Of a DNA stretch of 5,466 nucleotides, positions 1 through 5,466 are shown piece after piece. The stretch is from Candidatus Zixiibacteriota bacterium (GTDB lineage Bacteria > Zixibacteria > MSB-5A5 > GN15 > FEB-12): the NCBI GenBank assembly GCA_023700785.1, contig JAMPYH010000193.1:1-5466 (forward strand). The letters run 5' to 3'. The position numbers and the translations under genes were made by a program. Positions within the stretch are counted from its first letter, which is position 1. Each line of letters opens with the position of its first letter. Under the pieces are notes generated by a model, which saw only the letters and a list, made by a program, of their open reading frames with translations, was not told the DNA's origin and searched no databases.

Positions 1-12
1 CGACGTCCTTTC

Positions 13-57
13 ATCCCGAACCTCGCTTATGCCGTTTGAAAAAGCGAGGCTCGGGAT
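13..57. repeat. Long stem-loop, 16-bp arms with one mismatch
   Basis: The left arm (13-28, ATCCCGAACCTCGCTT) pairs with the right arm (42-57, AAGCGAGGCTCGGGAT) at 15 of 16 positions. The only mismatch is A20/C50, and the loop is 13 nt. This is seen directly in the sequence. On the plus strand a short T run (63-66) follows five bases after the stem, so a factor-independent terminator for a gene left of the window is possible, but the run is short and not immediately adjacent. The element abuts the 126-bp tandem repeats and could equally be a dispersed palindromic element of the REP/BIME kind. Only one copy is visible here, so dispersal is inference. Confidence 0.75.
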
Positions 58-65
58 CTCAGTTT

Positions 66-191
66 TGTGAATCTGTTCCGTCAGGTCCTGCCATCGCCAT
101 CGAATGGCACCGACCAAACTCGACGCGAAACTCACCGGCGAACTGCGGTCATACTTACGTCGCGCGATGGTGAGACCTGCCGGTCCTGATC
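66..191. repeat. 126-bp tandem repeat, copy 1
   Basis: First of two head-to-tail copies. It aligns without gaps to the copy starting 126 bp downstream, with about five substitutions (A70/G196, A151/G277, G159/A285, C180/A306, G183/A309). Inside the copy, 82-97 (CAGGTC, 3 nt, CCATCGC) is the inverted complement of 164-179 (GCGATGG, 3 nt, GACCTG), giving a 13-bp interrupted stem closing a 66-nt interior. The unit length is a multiple of three, so open frames persist through both copies on both strands. Function is unknown: it could be a structured intergenic element, a duplicated palindromic module, or part of a repeat-derived gene. Confidence 0.9.
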
Positions 192-317
192 TGTGGATCT
201 GTTCCGTCAGGTCCTGCCATCGCCATCGAATGGCACCGACCAAACTCGACGCGAAACTCACCGGCGAACTGCGGTCGTACTTACATCGCGCGATGGTGAG
301 ACCTGACGATCCTGATC
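192..317. repeat. 126-bp tandem repeat, copy 2
   Basis: Second copy, directly abutting the first and about 96% identical. Its inverted arms lie at 208-223 and 290-305 and are unchanged from copy 1. Two of the five substitutions fall just outside the arms: in copy 2, T207 can pair with A306 where copy 1 has a T/C mismatch, while a C-G pair three positions further out in copy 1 becomes C/A. The arm sequences are thus conserved while the flanks drift. Identity falls off immediately after 317. The high identity suggests a recent duplication or gene conversion. Confidence 0.9.
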
Positions 318-331
318 CCATTCACCGCACT

Positions 332-347
332 CCGCCATTTTTGGCGG
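332..347 (-). terminator. Perfect 6-bp hairpin downstream of the DUF6125-like gene
   Basis: CCGCCA (332-337) and TGGCGG (342-347) pair perfectly around a four-base loop. The hairpin starts 12 nt past the TAG stop of the minus-strand gene. Its position fits a transcription stop, but no U tract follows on the minus strand, so it is not a canonical intrinsic terminator; it could instead stabilise the 3' end. It also overlaps the GGAG preceding the doubtful frame at 321. Confidence 0.3.
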
Positions 348-359
348 GCTAAGCGTCCC

Positions 360-872
360 CTACGCCAGCCTGAACCGCCACCCGCAATAAAACTGATCCC
401 CCGCGTTCGCGTCCGGAGGACAGCCGATACATTCTGTTACTATCCGCGGATCGATCGTCCTCGCGAACCCGGCATACTCCACCAAACCTACCGACTTGCA
501 GGGGAAGAGCGGGAGATCTTTTCGTTCACGCGCCGACTGCACGCGGCAATCAAGCATATAGAACTCAAACGAAGTCGCTGTTTCGTTCCGAATAGCCTGC
601 TCATTCAGGACCGCGTAGAGTCGAAAGCCAAGCGCCTTCTTGAGTCCCTCAAGTCCGGAGTTGGGGGCGATCTGGTGTCGTGCCATGATCCGCCTGGCTT
701 CGATCACCGTGAACTGCTCCCATGCTTCAGTATCCAGCTCGATAGCCTTCTCCATGCCGAACTGCTTTTCCACCGCCTGGAACCAGAGGCCATCATGCGC
801 CAGCCAGTTTTTGGCGAAATCATCAAGCATCCCCCGCAATGTCTCAGCATCCAGTTGCCTTATATCCCGCAC
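360..872 (-). CDS. DUF6125-like family protein of unknown function
   Basis: Encodes 170 residues from a GTG start. The start is well supported: a GAGGAG lies 8 nt upstream, an in-frame TAA lies just before it, and there is no other upstream start. From memory the sequence matches the DUF6125 family, with the NWLAHDGLWF block (residues 22-31), a helical EKAIELD..AWEQFTVIEARRI segment (41-62), LKKALGFRLYAVLNEQ (77-92), and a C-terminal CRVQSAR...PCKSVG..EYAGFA.TIDPRI block. Five cysteines lie in the last third (C109, C125, and C148 and C151 as CxxC, then C163), an arrangement that could bind a metal or an Fe-S cluster; that is inference. No signal peptide or membrane segment is seen, so it is probably cytoplasmic. 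The length suits a complete family member. It is divergent from the protease and seems to be its own transcription unit. No biochemical function is known to me. Confidence 0.85.
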   Translation of the reverse strand: MRDIRQLDAETLRGMLDDFAKNWLAHDGLWFQAVEKQFGMEKAIELDTEAWEQFTVIEARRIMARHQIAPNSGLEGLKKALGFRLYAVLNEQAIRNETATSFEFYMLDCRVQSARERKDLPLFPCKSVGLVEYAGFARTIDPRIVTECIGCPPDANAGDQFYCGWRFRLA

Positions 873-880
873 TCTTGTCG

Positions 881-886
881 CTCCTC
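881..886 (-). promoter_or_regulatory. Ribosome-binding site of the DUF6125-like gene
   Basis: GAGGAG on the minus strand sits 8 nt before the GTG at 872-870. This decides the start codon, because GTG is non-standard and the frame is closed by TAA just upstream. Confidence 0.75.
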
Positions 887-908
887 GTTATCTCTACGTA
901 TGGCTCGT

Positions 909-937
909 AAGATAGATAAACCGCCCCAGCTTTACAA
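909..937 (-). promoter_or_regulatory. Possible sigma70-type promoter for the DUF6125-like gene
   Basis: On the minus strand TTGTAA (complement of 932-937) and TATCTT (complement of 909-914) are separated by 17 nt, each matching four of six positions of the -35 and -10 consensus. Transcription would begin near 902, leaving a leader of about 30 nt that contains the GAGGAG. Spacing and position are good but the boxes are weak, and promoter consensus in this lineage is not known to me. Confidence 0.3.
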
Positions 938-1028
938 GCCTGCCGCTTTTCTGTATATTGCGGCAGTTAACCGAACGACCACCAGTTCTCGCGGATGATC
1001 GACTGAGCCGACCGAATGCCCCCACAGC

Positions 1029-1040
1029 GGTTCGCGAACC
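1029..1040. promoter_or_regulatory. 12-bp perfect palindrome, possible operator
   Basis: GGTTCGCGAACC is exactly self-complementary and lies about 137 bp upstream of the protease start, in the divergent region. Dimeric regulators bind such sites, but no regulator is encoded here and only one copy is present, so an operator role is speculative. The right half can pair alternatively with GGTT at 1057-1060. Confidence 0.25.
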
Positions 1041-1166
1041 AAATCAGTCAACTGACGGTTACGGAGAGTAAGGTGCGAGACACCAAACAGATAGAACCGT
1101 TTGCGGACTGCGTGTACACTGTCACAATCCGCTCAACCAATTGCCGGGCGGATTCGTCCTTTTGCT

Positions 1167-1170
1167 GGAG
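1167..1170 (+). promoter_or_regulatory. Ribosome-binding site fixing the protease start
   Basis: GGAG lies 6 nt before the ATG at 1177. This favours that ATG over the in-frame TTG at 1141, which would add 12 residues in front of an otherwise ideal signal peptide. Confidence 0.7.
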
Positions 1171-1176
1171 CCGATA

Positions 1177-4100
1177 ATGAAAGTGCGTCTGATCCTGTTT
1201 CTGCTGCTCACCGCGTCTCTGTTCTCCGGTACGATTGTCGCCGGACAGCTCTCTCCTGATCTGGCGTCTCGCGCGAAGATCACTCCGGATAGCCGGATCC
1301 GGGTCTGGATCAAACTGCGTGAAACCGACGAAGTCCGCGCGCTTCGAACCCGGCCTGCGACCGCCGCGACCGACGTGGAGCGCCACAAGCAGATCATAGA
1401 AACGCTCAAACGATCGCATGCTTCGGCCCAGTCAGGCTTACGCGTAGATCTCCTTCTCCTTCAAGTCGTCGGCCGTGCGGCCAATTACAAGTCTCATTGG
1501 CTGGCAAACGTCGTCGAGATGGAGATTGACGCTGACGCGCTGGAAGAACTCGCGGCGCGTCCGTCTGTCGAATCGATCGTCGCTGAACCGACTATTACCC
1601 TGATCCGCCCGACCTATGAATCAGCCGCGTCTGTTGACGCGGTCCTGGCTGACTCGGTCGTCGATAATCTCAAACATATCAAAGCTCCCGCCGCCTGGGC
1701 GCAAGGCTACACCGGAGCCGGCAGAGTCGTCTGCTCGTTTGATACCGGCATTGAAGGAACCCATCCCGGTCTCCAGGCGAGTTGGCGTGGACGAGGGGGA
1801 AGTCGCCAGGATTCGCTCGCGTCATGGTTTGACCCAAAATTCAAATGGACCTATCCGCATACTCTGCCCGGCTCACTCTCTCCGCAACATGGCACGCACA
1901 CCATGGGGATAATGGTCGGGCGTGACACGGTCAAGGATATCACGTATGGCGTCGCGCCGGATGCCAAATGGATCTCGGCCGGAGTGATCGATCTCGCCGG
2001 CGCGTCGATCCTCGACGCCTTCGAATGGGCCGCCGACCCCGATGGCGATCCGAACACTATCTCGGATCTACCCGATGTCATCAACCATAGTTGGGGATAC
2101 CGCGATGAGTGGGTCGGCTGCGAAAATATTGTCTTTGACATGGTGGATGCCACTGAAGCGCTCGGGATCGTCAATATCTTCTCCGCCGGCAACTCCGGAC
2201 CAACCGGTACGACCATCTATAATCCGGCCAACCGCGCCAACGATTCCATTGATTGTTTCGCGGTCGGGATGATCAACAACGCGACACCGCCGACCGTCGA
2301 TCTGCAATCCTCGCGCGGGCCGTCCGGCTGTAACGGCGCGATCAAGCCGAATGTCGTCGCTCCCGGAGTATTCGTCTGGTCAACTATTCCCGGCGCCAAG
2401 TATGGCGCGATGACCGGTACATCCATGGCCGCGCCGCATGTCGCCGGCCTGGTCGCGTTGATTCGCCAGAAAAAACCGTCCGCTACCGTCGATGAGATCA
2501 AGACCGCGATCCTCAACTCAACGCAACGCTACAGTTGGAGTGTTCCGAACAATAACCAGGGTTGGGGTGAGATCAATTGTGAGGCCGCGCTTAACGCGAT
2601 CTCAACCACAGTCACTTCCCCCAATGTCCGGCTGCACAATTTTATGCATAACACTATACTGCCGGGCGCGACCGTTACCGGCAAGGTGGTAGTCCAAAAC
2701 CTTGGAAGTAATGTCAACAGCCTGACCGGCTCGATTGTCGGCACGCATCCGCTTCTGAGCATTCTCGACGGCTCGGTCACCTTCGGCACTGTCTCACCCA
2801 ACGTGGTTGATACTTCGACCGACAATATCAGTGTGGTGATCTCGGACACCGTCACCAACGGTACGATCATCACTGTCCCGTTCACGATCACCAACGGCGG
2901 CTCCTATGCGACCAATACCTCGCTCGCGTTTCTGGTGGAGCCGCGCGTCTCCAAGTCTATCGCGACGCATGTTACCTCACGCCTGCAATTCTCAGTCTCC
3001 AATTTCGGCGTCTATGGCATGGGGTCGCCGTCGATCTTTCCGATCGGAGGACAAGGCTTCAATTTCGACGGCCTCGGCAACGACTTCTGGGAGTGCGGCC
3101 TGATGATGGCGACCGGCGTCGGCAAAGTTGTCTCCGGCGTGCATGATCAATTGTATGAACCGGAAATGGATTTCAAGGTCGCGCCGGGGGGCGACATGCG
3201 GTTTGATACCCTGGCCGGACCGATCATCCACCAGAGCTATTCGCGTTACAACGACGCAAACGCCGCGAATCCCATCGGTATCGAGATCACCCAGCAGACA
3301 TATTCGTTCGCCGATCCATACGAGGATCTGGTGCTGATCCGATACATTCTGAAGAACAGATCGGGCGCGCCGATCTCCAATCTCCGTGTCGGCTTACATC
3401 TCGATTGGGATATTCTTTCGTACTCGCGCAACGCCGGCGGCTGGGACGCGGCTGACCAGTTTCTCTGGATGGGTTACAACACCACCAACGGGATCGATCC
3501 GGTGTTGATCAGGTTCCGGGGCGCGAAACTTGTCGAAGGACCACTCGCCACCGCCGCCACATCCGCCGGACGGATCGCGTGGGTGGGATGGGAAGATGCC
3601 TCCGCGAATGGTCTGCTTGCTACTGAGAAGTACTCGCTCCTGACCGCCGGCATGGCAAATCTAAACACGTACAAGGATTCGTTGACTGATCTGTTCCAGA
3701 CTCTGGCCGCAGGGCCGCTTTCGCTGACCGCAGGTCAATCCGATACGCTTGTCTTCGCTATCCTTGGCGGAACAACGCTTGAAGATATCCAAAGCGCCGC
3801 GGCGAAATCTGTTCTGGCCTATGGTCTTATCGGCGGACAAGCCCCCACCAGCGCGACACTCATCACGCCGGAGCAAAATGAAGTCATCTCCGATCTGCTC
3901 CCGACCTTCGTCTGGAACAAGTCGCACGACCCCAATCCCGGCGATGTCGTCACCTATACATTGCGCTACGGCACCGACCCGACCCTGACCAGCGCCGCCT
4001 CCGTTGCCGGTCTCAACGATACGACGCATACGCTGATTGATTCACTGAATGACGGCACCAATTACTATTGGCGCGTGATCGCGACCGATAATGGCGGGAT

Positions 4101-4437
4101 GTCGTCGATGTCTTCCATTCGACAGTTCAGTACCGATATCTCCACCGATGTTCCGGAGGACGGCAACGGACTGCCGCGCTCGTTCGCGCTGTACCAGAAC
4201 TATCCCAACCCGTTCAATCCAGTCACCATCATCGCTTTTGATCTGCCGCGGGCCTCGGACTACTCGTTGACCGTTTATGATATTTCGGGCCGAAGGGTAT
4301 TTGAGAACAGCGGCTCTGCTCGTCCGGGGAGAGTGGAACTTGAGTGGGACGGATCAGGACAAGGCTCGGGGGTCTATCTCTACCGGCTGACCGCGGGGCA
4401 ATTTGTCTCGTCGCGCAAGATGCTGCTCCTTAAATGA
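1177..4437 (+). CDS. Secreted bacillopeptidase F-like subtilase (S8) with type IX/FlgD-like C-terminal tail
   Basis: Encodes 1086 residues from the ATG with a Shine-Dalgarno. Predicted to cleave proteins outside the cell.
Residues 1-23 are a signal peptide (MKVR, a Leu-rich core, cleavage near VAG/Q). Residues 24-145 resemble an I9-type propeptide ending in SIVAEPTI. Residues 165-475 are the S8 domain: Asp189 in DTGIEGTHP, His238 in HGTH, oxyanion Asn339 in SAGNSGP and Ser416 in GTSMAAPHVAG, so the triad is intact. HGTHTMGIMVG, GVAPDAKWI and PDVINHSWG point to the bacillopeptidase F-like group. Residues 482-605 look like a beta-sandwich, 609-888 are an unassigned domain, and 892-990 an FN3-like domain (YYWRVIATDN). 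Residues 999-1086 hold NYPNPFNP and end KMLLLK, as in type IX (TIGR04183) sorting tails or FlgD-Ig-like domains.
Five cysteines (186, 315, 360, 385, 468) in or near the catalytic domain could form disulfides. Whether the host has the type IX machinery is not visible here. It appears to be transcribed alone. Confidence 0.95.
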   Translation: MKVRLILFLLLTASLFSGTIVAGQLSPDLASRAKITPDSRIRVWIKLRETDEVRALRTRPATAATDVERHKQIIETLKRSHASAQSGLRVDLLLLQVVGRAANYKSHWLANVVEMEIDADALEELAARPSVESIVAEPTITLIRPTYESAASVDAVLADSVVDNLKHIKAPAAWAQGYTGAGRVVCSFDTGIEGTHPGLQASWRGRGGSRQDSLASWFDPKFKWTYPHTLPGSLSPQHGTHTMGIMVGRDTVKDITYGVAPDAKWISAGVIDLAGASILDAFEWAADPDGDPNTISDLPDVINHSWGYRDEWVGCENIVFDMVDATEALGIVNIFSAGNSGPTGTTIYNPANRANDSIDCFAVGMINNATPPTVDLQSSRGPSGCNGAIKPNVVAPGVFVWSTIPGAKYGAMTGTSMAAPHVAGLVALIRQKKPSATVDEIKTAILNSTQRYSWSVPNNNQGWGEINCEAALNAISTTVTSPNVRLHNFMHNTILPGATVTGKVVVQNLGSNVNSLTGSIVGTHPLLSILDGSVTFGTVSPNVVDTSTDNISVVISDTVTNGTIITVPFTITNGGSYATNTSLAFLVEPRVSKSIATHVTSRLQFSVSNFGVYGMGSPSIFPIGGQGFNFDGLGNDFWECGLMMATGVGKVVSGVHDQLYEPEMDFKVAPGGDMRFDTLAGPIIHQSYSRYNDANAANPIGIEITQQTYSFADPYEDLVLIRYILKNRSGAPISNLRVGLHLDWDILSYSRNAGGWDAADQFLWMGYNTTNGIDPVLIRFRGAKLVEGPLATAATSAGRIAWVGWEDASANGLLATEKYSLLTAGMANLNTYKDSLTDLFQTLAAGPLSLTAGQSDTLVFAILGGTTLEDIQSAAAKSVLAYGLIGGQAPTSATLITPEQNEVISDLLPTFVWNKSHDPNPGDVVTYTLRYGTDPTLTSAASVAGLNDTTHTLIDSLNDGTNYYWRVIATDNGGMSSMSSIRQFSTDISTDVPEDGNGLPRSFALYQNYPNPFNPVTIIAFDLPRASDYSLTVYDISGRRVFENSGSARPGRVELEWDGSGQGSGVYLYRLTAGQFVSSRKMLLLK

Positions 4438-4479
4438 ATCCTGGCTGCTTCATTATTTCCCAAGCGAAGTAGCCTGGAT
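4438..4479. terminator. Hairpin in the convergent gap between the protease and the right-edge gene
   Basis: ATCCTGGCTGCTTC (4438-4451) pairs with GAAGTAGCCTGGAT (4466-4479) in 13 of 14 positions, counting one G-U wobble; the exception is T4442/T4475. The loop is 14 nt. It begins at the first base after the protease TGA, and its right part overlaps the last codons of the minus-strand gene (stop at 4453-4455). The position between convergent genes fits a shared terminator, but neither side has a proper T tract, so termination could depend on Rho or the structure could serve mRNA stability. A weaker alternative pairing (AATGAA 4433-4438 with TTCATT 4449-4454) covers both stop codons. Confidence 0.45.
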
Positions 4480-5466
4480 GCCATACCTCTGTTGAAGCCG
4501 TTCCGCTTCGTCTGGGAATCTGCAGAACAAGTGAAGCGCGTCCCGCGGGATCGAGCCAAGCGGGAGATCTCCCGCGTGGCGATACTCCTGCTCCTCCCTC
4601 CAGTCAGTTTTGATTCCCATTGATTGGAAGCGCCACGGCGCCTCGCCTGATTCACCGGAGGTTCTCTTCTCCGAGTAGTAGATCACCGGCAGCAGATCCA
4701 GGCTGGGCGCCAGCTCTTTCGCGATGCCGATCCCATACGGCTCAAAACTCATTTCACCATAACGCGCGCGGTACCGCATCAGCGGCACCACTTCCCGCGG
4801 CGACAGCGACGAAAACGCGACCGTCTTCATCTTTTGTGGCATGTGGCGGGCTGATCCGATCAGTCGCATTGTGTCGAGAATGCGGCAGAGCGTGTCGAGT
4901 CCGGTTCGAGGATACGACAAGGAGTTTATGATCGCGGAATAGTAATCGATCGACCGCTCATCCGGCCATCGGGAATTGGTTGCGCGGGTCCAGTGGATCA
5001 GGTACTTGCCGGATATCTCGTCAATGGTGGGGTTCAATTTCTCAAAGTCCAAACTATACGCGATGCCGTGTGGCCGCTCCATTGCCGACAACTGAAACTC
5101 GCTGACGATCTCTTTTCGCTGGCTGATGCCGCGCTCAAGCAGGTCGGCCATATGCCCGGATGGGCGGATAGAGATCGGTAGGAGCATATCCGAAGCATCA
5201 ACCACCATGCGATCCCGCGCCGCCATCGCCAGCTCGGATTTGCCATTATTGGGTTCATCAAGATAAACAAATTCGACCGACTCCGGCTTTAACCCGAAAT
5301 CGCGGAGGATCTCGGATTCGCGCGATGCGGCTGGTTGGTTTGATGTCAGGAGATAACATCGAAGCGGCACCGCTTCGAGTGCCGCACTGGCGGTGATCAA
5401 CTCCCAGGTCTGCATCCCGACAGATCCGCAGATCCGGAGATCCCGCTCCTTAAGCGAGCGAACCGC
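4453..5466 (-). CDS. Unknown two-domain protein, 5' end beyond the window (SLOG-like N-terminus, AbiGi/DUF2971-like C-terminus)
   Basis: The first ATG in the window (5415) would give 320 residues, but it has no Shine-Dalgarno, and the frame stays open for 17 more codons to the edge. Those codons read AVRSLKERDLRICGSVG and form a continuous strand-plus-glycine-turn with GMQTWELI, so the real start is very likely outside. Numbering from the ATG, residues 1-105 look like a Rossmannoid domain: the G-S-x-G-M turn, AARDRMVVDASDMLLPIS (65-82), then RPSGHMADLLERG (84-96). This resembles the R-x-R...(A/S)D...SG pattern of DprA/LOG-type SLOG domains. Residues 136-290 contain GKYLIHWTRA, KTVAFSSLSP (197-206), FEPYGIGIAKE (224-234), PVIYYSE (243-249) and WREEQEYRHAGDL (272-284). 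That order is reminiscent of AbiGi and DUF2971-like proteins. Both assignments are by eye; the biochemical role is unknown. No signal peptide or membrane segment is visible, so it is probably cytoplasmic. Confidence 0.8.
   Translation of the reverse strand, partial: AVRSLKERDLRICGSVGMQTWELITASAALEAVPLRCYLLTSNQPAASRESEILRDFGLKPESVEFVYLDEPNNGKSELAMAARDRMVVDASDMLLPISIRPSGHMADLLERGISQRKEIVSEFQLSAMERPHGIAYSLDFEKLNPTIDEISGKYLIHWTRATNSRWPDERSIDYYSAIINSLSYPRTGLDTLCRILDTMRLIGSARHMPQKMKTVAFSSLSPREVVPLMRYRARYGEMSFEPYGIGIAKELAPSLDLLPVIYYSEKRTSGESGEAPWRFQSMGIKTDWREEQEYRHAGDLPLGSIPRDALHLFCRFPDEAERLQQRYGIQATSLGK

Larger units (their letters stand above)
1..321 (-). other. Open reading frame through the repeats, running off the left edge (doubtful gene)
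   Basis: A minus-strand frame begins with ATG at 321-319, directly after an in-frame TGA, and has no stop for 107 codons to the window edge. A GGAG (complement of 330-333) lies 8 nt before the ATG, an acceptable ribosome-binding site. The product would contain two copies of a 42-residue unit rich in Ser, Arg and Trp (each with IRWRWQDLTEQI), followed by a non-repetitive stretch across the 13-57 stem-loop. I recognise no domain. The plus strand is also open across the same repeats (104-352), which is expected when a GC-rich unit of length 3n is duplicated, so openness alone is weak evidence. I treat it as probably non-coding, but a repeat-containing gene truncated by the window cannot be excluded. 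Confidence 0.2.
873..1176. other. Divergent intergenic region with small dyads
   Basis: This 304-bp stretch separates the two divergent genes and holds no gene I can support. It contains a 7-bp dyad CTGCCGC/GCGGCAG (940-946 and 960-966), a perfect 12-bp palindrome GGTTCGCGAACC (1029-1040), a nested dyad TCAGT-CA-ACTGA (1044-1055) flanked by AACC (1037-1040) and GGTT (1057-1060), and the 8-bp palindrome GTGTACAC (1112-1119). A weak plus-strand promoter (TTGCGG at 1101, CACAAT at 1123, 16-nt spacing) could serve the protease, but the match is poor. No riboswitch or tRNA fold was recognised. Confidence 0.5.

Noticed and set aside
66..317. CRISPR-like array
   Set aside because: There are only two units, they are 126 bp long and abut directly with no variable spacer, and no cas gene is present.
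104..352. Plus-strand 82-residue frame over the tandem repeats
   Set aside because: No convincing Shine-Dalgarno, no recognisable domain, and it consists of two copies of the repeat read through; the opposite strand is equally open. It is best explained by the 3n repeat length.
1..359. Remnant insertion sequence
   Set aside because: Although inverted arms and direct repeats are present, there is no transposase fragment, no target-site duplication and no terminal inverted pair bounding a coding segment.
640..998. Plus-strand frames of 91 and 107 residues opposite the DUF6125-like gene
   Set aside because: They lie antisense to a well-supported gene with a recognisable family and RBS, and their products show no domain.
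1041..1130. Riboswitch leader for the protease
   Set aside because: Small dyads are present, but I could match no conserved core of a known riboswitch class.
1048..1419. Minus-strand frames upstream of and antisense to the protease N-terminus
   Set aside because: They overlap the protease signal peptide and propeptide coding region and have low-complexity Arg/Gln-rich products typical of antisense shadows.
4620..5181. Plus-strand frames opposite the right-edge gene
   Set aside because: They are short, lack RBS and domains, and are antisense to a long frame with coherent protein-like motifs.

Overview
The window holds three protein-coding genes and one repeat-rich intergenic block. The base composition is moderately GC-rich. 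The central gene encodes a secreted bacillopeptidase F-like subtilase whose C-terminus carries the NYPNPFNP signature of the type IX secretion (Por) sorting tail / FlgD-Ig-like domain. That tail is typical of the FCB group and its uncultured relatives (Zixibacteria, Marinimicrobia, Ignavibacteria and Calditrichota-type lineages). My best guess is an uncultured FCB-group bacterium, possibly Zixibacteria-like; this is inference from one protein architecture and general composition.

Layout. Positions 1-359 are non-genic by my reading. They contain a near-perfect 16-bp-arm stem-loop, then two tandem copies of a 126-bp unit about 96% identical, each with its own inverted arms. An uninterrupted minus-strand reading frame runs through all of this and off the left edge. 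Positions 360-872 (minus) encode a 170-residue DUF6125-like protein with a GTG start and a strong Shine-Dalgarno. Positions 873-1176 are a divergent intergenic region with small dyads. Positions 1177-4437 (plus) encode the 1086-residue protease. A 14-position hairpin sits in the short convergent gap. From 4453 to the right edge (minus) runs a gene of unknown function that is almost certainly truncated by the window. Its N-terminal part looks like a Rossmann/SLOG-type fold, and its C-terminal part shares general motifs with AbiGi/DUF2971-like proteins.

How the genes relate. All three appear to be separate transcription units: gene 1 and the protease are divergent, and the protease and gene 3 are convergent. 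Nothing in the sequence ties them into one pathway. The protease should be exported and act outside the cell; the other two lack signal peptides or membrane segments and should be cytoplasmic. The least explained parts are the 126-bp tandem module and the two-domain gene at the right edge. No CRISPR array, insertion sequence, rRNA or tRNA was seen.
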